Shown here in pieces: positions 1-6,788 of a DNA stretch of 18,093 nt (position 1 is the stretch's first letter; every line of letters starts with the position of its first letter). A model generated the notes under the pieces. The model saw nothing but the letters and a program-made list of their open reading frames with translations, did not search any database and was not told where the DNA came from. The translations under genes and the position numbers were made by a program. Location of the stretch: contig JAEDLI010000042.1 of the NCBI GenBank assembly GCA_016295375.1, positions 1 through 18,093 on the forward strand. Reading direction: 5' to 3'. The DNA comes from Fibrobacter sp. Its GTDB lineage: Bacteria; Fibrobacterota; Fibrobacteria; Fibrobacterales; Fibrobacteraceae.

Positions 1-385
1 TTACGGAACTACTACTTTGCTTATTGCTTGATGACGAGTTCACCGACGAACTGGATACATCCTTCTTGCTGCTAGAAGAATCTCCCGATTTTACAGAACT
101 GGAACTCTTGGAATCAGAAGAAACTTTTGTTTCTTTTGTGGAACTACTCGACTTAGTGTCACTACTAGATGACTTGTCTTTGGTTTCGTTACCCGAAGAC
201 TTCTTGTCAATCGAAGATGACGACTCTTCGGTGGAATCAGAGTCCTTTACGCTTGAAGACGATTCAACAGCGGATGTTTCGTTGTTGTCTTCACTTGCCG
301 ACGATGAATCGTCGCAGGCGGAAAGGGCGAAAAATGCCGCGAGCACCGCCACCCACAAGAAACCAAGACCCTTGACACACTTCAT
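1..385 (-). CDS. Ser-rich lipoprotein, probable FISUMP family, 3' end beyond window
   Basis: Partial gene, open through the left edge. I translated it directly: it begins MKCVKGLGFLWVAVLAAFF and reaches a lipobox ALSAC, then an Asp/Ser stretch and about 100 residues of Ser/Lys/Asp/Glu repeats (clusters of SSSS). The start at 385 is supported by AGGAGA seven bases upstream and by a basic n-region plus hydrophobic core. The residues around the lipobox, ALSACDDSSSAS, are identical to those of the FISUMP lipoprotein at 591-1841, so the two are tandem paralogues at least in their leaders. In Fibrobacter, Ser-rich tethers of this kind usually precede a FISUMP or other extracytoplasmic domain on a surface lipoprotein. 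The functional domain lies outside the window, so the FISUMP assignment is inference from its neighbour. It is probably co-transcribed with the genes at 453-575 and 591-1841. Confidence 0.85.
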   Translation of the reverse strand, partial: MKCVKGLGFLWVAVLAAFFALSACDDSSSASEDNNETSAVESSSSVKDSDSTEESSSSIDKKSSGNETKDKSSSSDTKSSSSTKETKVSSDSKSSSSVKSGDSSSSKKDVSSSSVNSSSSNKQSSSSV

Positions 386-452
386 ACCATTATCTCCTGT
401 AACAATTTTCACCACCCACAAACCAAGCAATGTGAAATATGGAATGTGGAAC

Positions 453-575
453 TTATACCGCAAAATCCATCATTAGGCGTGGCTCAAGCTGCTCAATTCG
501 GTAAAGATTAACATCCTTTTTAACTTTATTTTTCATACAAACCCTTTTTGCAGTCTTTTTATTTTCATTGAACAT
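453..575 (-). CDS. 40-aa ORF with LEPR-xLL-type motif; microprotein or truncated exoprotein start
   Basis: A 40-codon ORF. It starts at ATG 575 with AAAGGGG eight bases upstream and lies 15 nt below the FISUMP stop. The first 25 residues are strongly basic (MFNENKKTAKRV, then KNKVKKD), followed by YRIEQLEPRLMMDFAV and a TAA stop. LEPR-xLL motifs (typically ..R.E.LEPR.LLSA/MDA) are known near the N-terminus of very large surface or exported proteins in several Gram-negative groups, where a basic stretch precedes the motif as it does here. In those proteins a long exported region follows; here translation stops six residues after the motif core. An internal start at Met14 is also possible. I see no continuation in the other minus-strand frames down to 386. 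It could be the remnant of a degraded giant gene, or a genuine small protein, since the ribosome-binding site and reading frame are intact. Confidence 0.55.
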   Translation of the reverse strand: MFNENKKTAKRVCMKNKVKKDVNLYRIEQLEPRLMMDFAV

Positions 576-590
576 ATTGAACCCCTTTTT

Positions 591-1841
591 TTATTCCTTA
601 TCCATTACACAGCGGATAGGAAAGGCCGTTTTTTTGGGATAGTAAGCAACTTTAGTCAAAGTAGCCGTTTTTATGTATTTTTCATCAGTATAAATACGAA
701 ATCCTTTAGCCTTATCCGTTCCTAACATATCAACACCATAACCTGCATGAACACTATACCAGAACTCAGTTTGTTCACCTCTATATTTGAATGTTTTTTC
801 GTCAATATACCCAGTTGCTAAAAGAGAAATTCCGGCCTGATTGGTTGCACCATTTTCATACCACCAAGAAGCTTTAGATAATGCTCGCCACAACACAGTT
901 TGTCCAATGGCAGCATTCCATTCATCATAAGTTAGAATATGCCACCCATCAGGACAAATTCCCTGTTTGTGTATGATGCTTTTCCATCCATCGTTATTAA
1001 CATCCGGATCCGGATCGTACCAAACTGTATCAGGACACGCAGGACTCGTCCCTACGGGTATGGTATCGCAGGCTCTCGGGAAACCAAAGGTTTCGCTCCA
1101 CGTGTAGAGTCCACCAAAATAATGGTCGCAATACCATTCGTCATCATCGTAACAGTGCTTCTGCACCTCTGCATCGGAATTCTCACCCAATTTCACAAAT
1201 GTGCCATAGTTCAGGTTCTGGGCGAACATCGTCCGAGTATCGCCATACCCGTCAACAAAAGTTATCGTCTTATACACATTCCCGTCGCGTTTATCCTTAA
1301 ATTCGCCGTATTCCACATCGGGGTTGAACACACTGTCGAGATTTGGCCTGGGAATCCACGTTTCAGAAGTGTCTACAACCACTACAAGGGAGTCCCTTAC
1401 CCACATACCATTTTCGCAATGGTAATATGCCATGGCAACATCAGCAATAAGATTTGATTTTGTGTCACCATCTTGGCAATTACCGTTTAATACATCTGCG
1501 GATGAGTTCGATGTATTTTTTTCAGACGACGAACTATTTGTAGCATTTCCTTTTTTGGAAGATGAACTATTCGATTTTTCATCACTTGAAGAATCTCTAC
1601 TCTGACTGTCAGAAGATTCAACTTTTTTAGAACTACTCGATCCATCCCCATCTTCGCAATCCTTACAGACCGAAGATGAAGAATCGACCGCGGCATTTTC
1701 ATCAGGTTCGTTGCTAGAGGCCGACGAAGAGTCATCGCAAGCCGAAAGCGCAAATATTGCCGCCAACAAGAAGATGGTTAGAGATTGCTTCCCCTGAAAC
1801 AAGTTCAGGGTCGCAATGACACGCTGGAAAGACTTCTTCAT
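591..1841 (-). CDS. FISUMP-domain lipoprotein with Ser-rich linker
   Basis: A 416-aa exported lipoprotein. Residues 1-35 form a signal peptide ending in the lipobox ALSAC (Cys35). Residues 36 to about 115 are a Ser/Asp/Lys/Asn-rich tether. From about 170 to the end there is a FISUMP domain: GNVYKTITFVDG, FAQNLNYG, a Cys-containing CYDDDEWYCDHYFGGLYTW block, GICPDGWHILTYDEWNAAIG, then LLATGYIDE, EFWYSVHAGYG and a final FPIRCVMD. This order matches the family signature (AENLNY / GRLYTW / CPDGWHLP..EW / FSALPAGY / FWSS / VRCVKD). The domain is C-type-lectin/SUMF1-like in flavour and its function is unknown. Unusually, codons 7-20 of the signal peptide are a copy of a dispersed palindromic repeat (see 1781-1822). 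No strong Shine-Dalgarno precedes the start; GGGGA lies about 7 nt upstream. The gene is more AT-rich than the dinG region. Confidence 0.9.
   Translation of the reverse strand: MKKSFQRVIATLNLFQGKQSLTIFLLAAIFALSACDDSSSASSNEPDENAAVDSSSSVCKDCEDGDGSSSSKKVESSDSQSRDSSSDEKSNSSSSKKGNATNSSSSEKNTSNSSADVLNGNCQDGDTKSNLIADVAMAYYHCENGMWVRDSLVVVVDTSETWIPRPNLDSVFNPDVEYGEFKDKRDGNVYKTITFVDGYGDTRTMFAQNLNYGTFVKLGENSDAEVQKHCYDDDEWYCDHYFGGLYTWSETFGFPRACDTIPVGTSPACPDTVWYDPDPDVNNDGWKSIIHKQGICPDGWHILTYDEWNAAIGQTVLWRALSKASWWYENGATNQAGISLLATGYIDEKTFKYRGEQTEFWYSVHAGYGVDMLGTDKAKGFRIYTDEKYIKTATLTKVAYYPKKTAFPIRCVMDKE
1781..1822 (-). repeat. Dispersed palindromic repeat, copy A, inside signal-peptide codons
   Basis: On the minus strand it begins GTGTCATTGCGA (1822-1811) and ends GAAGCAATC (1791-1783). 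The centre CCCTGAA..TTCAGGG forms a 7-bp stem, flanked by ATTGC..GCAAT arms. A second copy with the same outer ends and a different centre lies at 2109-2144 in the same orientation. Copy A encodes residues 7-20 of the FISUMP lipoprotein in frame, without a stop. Sequences of this form are familiar as noncoding dispersed repeats that give spurious translations such as CHCDPELVSGEAI in another frame, which is present here too. Confidence 0.75.
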
Positions 1842-1956
1842 AAAGGCATCCCCGTCTATAGTTTATCTTGTTAAATATAGGTAATGCCCCTGCCAAAGTC
1901 CATACCCCCCCCATTGTAAAATTTAGGAAACAAGATGCCCGACAAGAGGATAGGGG

Positions 1957-1976
1957 ATCCTCGCCTTCGCGAGGAT
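1957..1976. repeat. Perfect hairpin repeat ATCCTCGC-CTTC-GCGAGGAT
   Basis: Eight-bp perfect inverted repeat with a 4-nt loop. On the minus strand the surrounding bases read GTCATCCTCGCGAAGGCGAG followed by GATCCCC, a form familiar from dispersed noncoding repeats in diverse bacterial genomes. It has no T tract, so it is not a classical intrinsic terminator. Confidence 0.6.
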
Positions 1977-2000
1977 GACGAGAAGGGTTGCGGGGTCTTA

Positions 2001-2023
2001 GGGGCAGAGCCCCACCTTGGTGG
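2001..2023. repeat. Overlapping GC-rich inverted repeats
   Basis: GGGGC-AGA-GCCCC (2001-2013) directly abuts and overlaps CCACC-TT-GGTGG (2012-2023). The two stems would compete for C2012-C2013. The minus-strand form GGGGCTCTGCCCC is another common intergenic repeat pattern. There is no T run on either side. Confidence 0.5.
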
Positions 2024-2029
2024 CCATGC

Positions 2030-2055
2030 GCACTAAGCACTAAAGTGCTAAGTGC
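2030..2055. repeat. 26-bp near-perfect palindrome
   Basis: The left arm GCACTAAGCACT and right arm AGTGCTAAGTGC pair over 11 of 12 positions around a central AA. The inner AGCACT-AA-AGTGCT is perfect. It is also a run of direct AGCACT/AGTGC units. It could be a repeat element end or a protein-binding site; nothing in the sequence decides between these. Confidence 0.5.
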
Positions 2056-2108
2056 TGTCCGCCCTAGGAGAGGGGGTGATGGAAGACTTGGCGAGATCGT
2101 CGGATTGT

Positions 2109-2144
2109 GATTGCTTCACCCCTATTCGGGGTTCGCAATGACAC
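2109..2144 (-). repeat. Dispersed palindromic repeat, copy B (intergenic)
   Basis: Minus-strand ends GTGTCATTGCGA (2144-2133) and GAAGCAATC (2117-2109) are identical to copy A at 1781-1822, including the 12-base leading end. The inner stem differs (CCCC..GGGG in place of CCCTGAA..TTCAGGG). The bases that would pair have changed together, so the hairpin shape is kept while its sequence is not. Confidence 0.7.
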
Positions 2145-2179
2145 TGCCGGCTTCTGCCTAATCGCCAAGGCTGCAATCA

Positions 2180-2195
2180 GGGGGAGGCTTCCCCC
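2180..2195. repeat. GGGGGA-GGCT-TCCCCC hairpin downstream of dinG
   Basis: A 6-bp GC-rich stem with a 4-nt loop, 22 nt past the dinG stop. A second small stem GTAAAG/CTTTAC (2202-2221) spans the stop codon. Neither is followed by a T run on the minus strand, so termination after dinG could be inefficient or factor-dependent. It may equally be part of the repeat cluster. Confidence 0.4.
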
Positions 2196-2217
2196 GCCAA
2201 GGTAAAGAGAGAAGCCT

Positions 2218-4965
2218 TTACAGAAGCGTGTCCAGTTCTTCGGAGCTGGTGGCTACCTGCTGCTTGTTGTTCCAGATGCGCATGAAGGTCTTGCCGTAGG
2301 CCTCGTTCACCACGCGGTTGTCGAGAATCAGGATTTTTCCGGAGTCCGATTCCGTGCGGATGAGGCGGCCAAGGCCCTGGCGCAGTTCCATGTAGGCCTC
2401 GGGCACAAAGTAGCTCTTGAAGGTGTTCTCGCCCCGGGATTTCATGTCGGCGGAAATGCCCGCCACCAGCGGGTCCGAGGGGTTGGGGAACGGAAGCTTG
2501 GTGATGACCAAAAGTTTCAGCGCGTCGCCGGGAAAATCTACGCCTTCCCACAGGGTCTGGCAGCCCAGCAGGCAGGCGCCGCGGGACTTGCGGAACATGG
2601 ACACGAGACCGTCCAGGGAACCATCTACGTGCTGGCACAGCAAAAGCTTGTTCTTGGCGGCAAAGGCAGGAGCCAGCGCCGCCTGGGCCTTCAGCATGGT
2701 GGAGACGCTGGTGAACAGCACCAGGGCGTTTTCGTCGGTCTTGGGCAAGACATGCAAAAGGGTTTCGTTCAGGGCTTCGCCGAATTCCGCCGTAGAGGGC
2801 TTGGGCAGGTATTTCGTCACGATGACGGAGGTGCGGGAGTTGCGGGCCTGTTCGTCGGGGAACACCTTGAGGAAGGGCCGCTTGCCCGGGCCGTCGCTGG
2901 ACATGCCCATTTTTTGGACAAAGTAAGAAAGGTCGCCCTGCACCGCCAAGGTGGCGGAGGTGAACAGCGCCGACTTTATCCAGGGGTAGAATTTTTCCTT
3001 CCAGGTGTCGCCGGAATGGAGCGGATAGGCGTGCATCTTGAGGGTGTGAGGATTGAAGGGTTCTTCCAGGTAGAACACCCAATCATTTCGGCCCGCCTTG
3101 GTCAAGAATTCGAAATCCGTCATGAAACGGGACAGTTCTTCCATGGCGCCGCGGGCGTCCTTCACCAAGCCCTTGGTCGCAGGCACTGCCGCAAGGGCGT
3201 CGAACAGCTTGTCGGCTTGGGATGCAGCCACCAGGAACTGGTCCACAAAAGGTTTCGGGTCTGCGTCGTATTCGGCGAGAATCCCGTTTCGGTAGATGAG
3301 TCCGGTCTTGTCCGTTTTCAGCTTGCCGATGCGCTTGCCGATTTTCATGAAGAAACGGTGCAAGCATTTTTCCGTCTCGTTCAGGGCGCCAATCAGTTCT
3401 TCGCAGGCGGCAAGGAGAGTCGTCTCCTCGGCAGGAATGCGGTTCTCGATTTCGGCCACGAGTCCGTCTTTGTTGAGCCTAGAAGGCACCAGAGTCTTGA
3501 CGGTGTTCCTGAAACCGAAGAAGGAGACCAGCCTGCCTTGCGACTGGTTGCTCACTTCGGGGAGGCGGTGGGCTTCGTCAAAGACGATGTGCTCGTAGGC
3601 GGGGAGCAGGGCAAAATCCAGTTTCAGGTCCGCCATGAACAGGGCGTGGTTCACCAACAGCATGTTAGATGCGGCCGCGCGGCGTTTGGCCACCATGGCA
3701 GGGCAACGGGAATAATGGGGGCACTTTTCGCCTTCGCAGGTAGCGGCACTGCTTGAAAGCTTGGACCAGAGCACACGATTGCGATTGTGGTTGAAAGAGG
3801 TGCATTCGTTGATGTCGCCTGTCAGGGTCGTCTCTACCCAGGGGAGCAGCGCCATAAAAGAATCCCGCTCGTCACTCTGCAAAAGGCCGGCGGAACATTC
3901 CAGCATCTGCTCGAACTTGCGCAGGCAAAGGTAGTTGTCCCGGCCTTTCAGCATGGAGACCTTCAGACGGCCATCGAACAGCGGCTCGATCTGCGGGATG
4001 TCGTGATTCCAGAGCTGCTCCTGCAGGGCACGGGTAGCTGTGCTGATGACCACCCGTTCGCCCGCCACCGCCTTGTTGGCGGCGGCCACCAGGTAGGCCA
4101 TGGACTTTCCGGAGCCCGTAGGAGCTTCTATGACGCAGAGGCCGCCCCTGTACATGTTGCGTTCTGCGATGGCGGCGTATTCCGCCTGGTTCTTGCGGTA
4201 GGTAAATTCCGGAATCTGCTTGGAAAGAAGCCCGCCCTCGTCAAAAAATTCGGAGACCCGACGGCCCTTTGCAGGAACTGCGGCGCCCGACTCGGCAACC
4301 ACTTCGGGAATCTTGTAGCCCGGCTTGGGGGATTCTGCGGAGGCGTTTTCGGCAGTGGAATTGTCGGTCTTGGCGGCGCTTCCGAAAAGAGCCTCCCAAT
4401 GGCTGCCTGCACCTACACGCACAAGAGCGTCCATGAGCCAACTGTCCATAGACGAAATTTTCTCAAAGGATTTTACGAACAGGTTTCCGCAGGCCTCTGC
4501 ATCGGGGAGCGCCCTGTGGGCGCGGCTCTGCTCAATCCCGAGGGCCTGCACCAGCGTATCCAGGCGATGGTTGGGAACATCCTGGAAGGCGATTCTCGAA
4601 AGGGTCAGGGAATCCCAAACGGGGTGATTCTCAAAATCGATTCCGACCTTTGCAAAGGCGCTCTTGAGAAACCGCGCATCGAAACTCGCGTTGTGAGCCA
4701 CGATGGGGCTGTCGCCGATAAAACTCCGGATTTTTCCGGCCAGGGACGCAAAGTCCTCGGATTCGTCCAACTCCTTCTGGGTGATTCCCGTAAGGCTCTC
4801 GATAAAAGGCCGAAGCTTTACAGTTGCCGGGCGGACCAGGTAATCTACGGATTCTGTCGCCTTGCCGTTTTCAAATCGCACCAGGGCGACTTCGATGATT
4901 TCGTCCTTGTCAAATTCAAGGCCCGTAGTTTCCAAATCGATGGCAATAAAAGTAGGAATGTTCAT
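2218..4965 (-). CDS. dinG: DnaQ-type 3'-5' exonuclease / DinG-family helicase fusion
   Basis: A 915-aa cytoplasmic DNA-repair enzyme joining a DEDDh exonuclease to an XPD/DinG-type superfamily 2 DNA helicase. Exonuclease (about 1-170): IDLETTG with D10/E12, AHNASFDARF with D96, and H150..D155 in AHRALPDAEA, so all catalytic residues are present. A low-complexity linker spans about 195-240. Helicase: Walker A APTGSGKS (281-288); four Fe-S-type cysteines C347 (KGRDNYLC), C410, C415 and C421; DEAH box 463-466; C-terminal motifs GCQTLWEGVDFPG and RQGLGRLIRTESDSG. The four cysteines fit the 4Fe-4S cluster of E. coli DinG, while the exonuclease fusion is the B. subtilis-type layout. The family unwinds forked, D-loop or R-loop structures; the joint role here is inferred. 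It starts 7 nt after the preceding gene, so it is probably translated from the same mRNA. Confidence 0.93.
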   Translation of the reverse strand: MNIPTFIAIDLETTGLEFDKDEIIEVALVRFENGKATESVDYLVRPATVKLRPFIESLTGITQKELDESEDFASLAGKIRSFIGDSPIVAHNASFDARFLKSAFAKVGIDFENHPVWDSLTLSRIAFQDVPNHRLDTLVQALGIEQSRAHRALPDAEACGNLFVKSFEKISSMDSWLMDALVRVGAGSHWEALFGSAAKTDNSTAENASAESPKPGYKIPEVVAESGAAVPAKGRRVSEFFDEGGLLSKQIPEFTYRKNQAEYAAIAERNMYRGGLCVIEAPTGSGKSMAYLVAAANKAVAGERVVISTATRALQEQLWNHDIPQIEPLFDGRLKVSMLKGRDNYLCLRKFEQMLECSAGLLQSDERDSFMALLPWVETTLTGDINECTSFNHNRNRVLWSKLSSSAATCEGEKCPHYSRCPAMVAKRRAAASNMLLVNHALFMADLKLDFALLPAYEHIVFDEAHRLPEVSNQSQGRLVSFFGFRNTVKTLVPSRLNKDGLVAEIENRIPAEETTLLAACEELIGALNETEKCLHRFFMKIGKRIGKLKTDKTGLIYRNGILAEYDADPKPFVDQFLVAASQADKLFDALAAVPATKGLVKDARGAMEELSRFMTDFEFLTKAGRNDWVFYLEEPFNPHTLKMHAYPLHSGDTWKEKFYPWIKSALFTSATLAVQGDLSYFVQKMGMSSDGPGKRPFLKVFPDEQARNSRTSVIVTKYLPKPSTAEFGEALNETLLHVLPKTDENALVLFTSVSTMLKAQAALAPAFAAKNKLLLCQHVDGSLDGLVSMFRKSRGACLLGCQTLWEGVDFPGDALKLLVITKLPFPNPSDPLVAGISADMKSRGENTFKSYFVPEAYMELRQGLGRLIRTESDSGKILILDNRVVNEAYGKTFMRIWNNKQQVATSSEELDTLL

Positions 4966-4972
4966 GAAAATC

Positions 4973-6781
4973 TCACTTTTTCGACAATGTCGGCAAATTG
5001 GGAATCAGCTTGTTCAAGTCGTTTTCGCCCTTGGATATCTTGAGCGTGTCGTTTGGCGCGCGCCAGGGCTTGCCGAAAGAGAAGGGCGAGAGCGTGCCCG
5101 CATCGGGCGTGTCGCGGCCTTCCTTGGGGTAGTAATATTCGATAAAGAAAGCGCCTTCTTCCAAATCCGGGAAGGTAAAGTTACCCGCGGCGTCGCACTT
5201 GGCGATTTGCGCCGCCTTGGTTTCTATAGAGGTGAGCCGCACCGCCACCTGGTCGTTTCCGCCAGGGACCGCACCCTTGAGAGACGCGAGCTTCAGCTTG
5301 GACACCGCCTCTACGCGGGCAAGGCGCTTGTACTTGTGGGTAACCACCGTATCGCGAACGCCGTTGCTGTCGGCTGCCGCAAGGGTGGTGTCGTTATAGC
5401 CCTGCAAAACTTCGATAGCCACGTCGGTAGGCCATTCCTCGTCGCGCTTTACAAGCAGGCGAACAGGGTCCAGGGCCACCACGTTCAACTGCACCGTGTC
5501 CTTGTTGATGGCGGTGTAGAATGTCTGGGCCAGGGAATCTCCAAAGGGCTTGTCGTAAGAAATAATCAGCGAATCGTGAGGGAACACCGCCTTGGTCCTA
5601 GAGGTAAACTTTGCCGACACGATGCTTGGAGCGAGAGTGTCCTTCGCCATCTCCTGCCATTCCCATTCCACATAGTTGCGGAGCGTGTCCAGCGGGCGGA
5701 ACAGGGAATCCTTCGCGCTGTTGCAGGCAAACTTGTAAACCGTTTCTTTCTTGGGCTTTTCGTTAAAGTAGAACTGCGGCTTTTTGGAAGAAGCCCCCAG
5801 GTAAACCTTGGAGGGGTACAGCCTTTTGCCGTCGGTGTTGGAGGTAATGGAACAGTTGGCGGTATCCGTAAAGGCAGAATCGAAATAGACGGGCCGTGTA
5901 AAAGTGGCCTCCAGCACGTTTGCAAAAGGCTGGGTCACCGACTCCAGCTCCAGGCGGCTCGTGTCCTGGTCGCCCAGGGGAATCCAGAGGGTGTCCGCCG
6001 AAGTTTCCGTCAAAACCAGGTCCTGAATCCAGAAGCCCACCAGTTCCGCCGACGGTTCGATTTTCTGGTTCCCGTTGGCGTCCAAGAATGCCGCTACGCG
6101 GTAACGGCCGGGCTTGAGGCCCGTCAGCTCAAAGTTTCCGGCGCTGTCGGCCAGGGTGGCAAAGAGGGGCGGCTCCTTCGCAAGCATGGGGAGCGAATCC
6201 AGCTGTTTCGTGGTGGAGTCCCTGAACTTCTGCAGGTAGCGGATTCCTTCGCGTTCCGTGCCCATCAAGAAAAGCCCGATACTCGGGTAGAGCTTCTTTT
6301 TCATCATGGAATCGTTCACCATGATACGGCCGGAGAGTTTCAGCGAATCGATGTGGGCGCCTGTGGAGAAAACCACCTGGAAAGGCTTCGCCAAAGAATT
6401 CCCTCGCAAATCCTTGATGCCCCCTGCAAAGGTCACCGTATAGGTAGTGCCCGTATCCAAAAGCCCGCGGGACGTGAGTTCCAAAGTCTTGCCGCTGACT
6501 TCGAAACGCATCTTCTTTTCGATAGGCGGCGAGATGGACACGGCGTTTCTTGGAATACTCGGGTTAATCCATTCGTCGAATTCCAGCTTGATGTAAAGTT
6601 CGTTGGGGTGGTTCGTGGTTCCAGGAGCCGGGTAAACCGCTGCAATTCTCGGTGGGAGCTTGTCTTCGGGTCCGCCGCCGGGCGCCACCTGGGTAGCACA
6701 GGACACAAGCCACAGTCCAAGGGCCGTGCAGGTGATGGCCAGCGCAAGCATCCAAGAATATGTCCCGGCAAACTTTTTCAT
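4973..6781 (-). CDS. Large Ig-like (SbsA/Big_5-type) lipoprotein
   Basis: A 602-aa exported lipoprotein. The signal peptide ends in LVSC with Cys28, followed by ATQVAPGGGPEDKLPPRI, a leader typical of Bacteroidota-type Ig-like lipoproteins. Residues about 41-141 form an SbsA-like Ig domain (PPRIAAVYPAPG, IKLEFDEWIN, LELTSRGLLDTGTTYTVTF, FQVVFSTG). A carboxypeptidase-regulatory-like segment (GNFELTGLKPGRYRVAAFLD, about 210-240) follows, then repeated beta-rich segments. A second prealbumin-like stretch closes the protein (KCDAAGNFTFPDLEEG). No enzyme motif is visible. Homologous proteins in Bacteroidota are conserved cell-envelope lipoproteins of unknown function. It sits between lepB (7 nt) and dinG (7 nt), suggesting one transcript. 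No clear Shine-Dalgarno is seen; translation may be coupled to lepB. Confidence 0.85.
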   Translation of the reverse strand: MKKFAGTYSWMLALAITCTALGLWLVSCATQVAPGGGPEDKLPPRIAAVYPAPGTTNHPNELYIKLEFDEWINPSIPRNAVSISPPIEKKMRFEVSGKTLELTSRGLLDTGTTYTVTFAGGIKDLRGNSLAKPFQVVFSTGAHIDSLKLSGRIMVNDSMMKKKLYPSIGLFLMGTEREGIRYLQKFRDSTTKQLDSLPMLAKEPPLFATLADSAGNFELTGLKPGRYRVAAFLDANGNQKIEPSAELVGFWIQDLVLTETSADTLWIPLGDQDTSRLELESVTQPFANVLEATFTRPVYFDSAFTDTANCSITSNTDGKRLYPSKVYLGASSKKPQFYFNEKPKKETVYKFACNSAKDSLFRPLDTLRNYVEWEWQEMAKDTLAPSIVSAKFTSRTKAVFPHDSLIISYDKPFGDSLAQTFYTAINKDTVQLNVVALDPVRLLVKRDEEWPTDVAIEVLQGYNDTTLAAADSNGVRDTVVTHKYKRLARVEAVSKLKLASLKGAVPGGNDQVAVRLTSIETKAAQIAKCDAAGNFTFPDLEEGAFFIEYYYPKEGRDTPDAGTLSPFSFGKPWRAPNDTLKISKGENDLNKLIPNLPTLSKK

Positions 6782-6788
6782 CTCAAAA

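Larger units (their letters stand above)
1842..2217. other. Gene-free 376-bp gap filled with hairpin repeats
   Basis: No credible coding region. Reading left to right it holds a C8 run (1905-1912), a perfect 8-bp-stem hairpin (1957-1976), GGGGC-AGA-GCCCC (2001-2013), CCACC-TT-GGTGG (2012-2023), a 26-bp near-perfect palindrome (2030-2055), a dispersed repeat copy (2109-2144), a GGGGGA/TCCCCC hairpin (2180-2195) and GTAAAG/CTTTAC (2202-2221). Transcripts leaving dinG must cross these hairpins. Transcription of the FISUMP gene must start in or above this gap. The only promoter-like pair seen is a weak TTACCT (1884-1879) and TATAGA (1860-1855) with an 18-nt spacer, which would leave an almost leaderless mRNA. 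Confidence 0.7.

Noticed and set aside
1732..2040. 102-codon minus-strand ORF containing CHCDPELVSGEAI and RHPREGEDP
   Set aside because: These strings are spurious translations of dispersed palindromic repeats, and the frame overlaps the FISUMP signal peptide. Treated as evidence for repeats, not as a gene.
2180..2221. Intrinsic terminator after dinG
   Set aside because: Stems are present but no T run follows on the minus strand; kept only as hairpins within the repeat cluster.
2177..3082. 301-codon minus-strand open frame overlapping the dinG C-terminus
   Set aside because: Alternate frame of the helicase domain; Pro/Arg/His-rich with no motifs.
3787..5043. 418-codon plus-strand open frame opposite dinG
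   Set aside because: Shadow of the exonuclease/helicase gene, whose catalytic residues are all in the minus-strand frame; no ribosome-binding site or family match.
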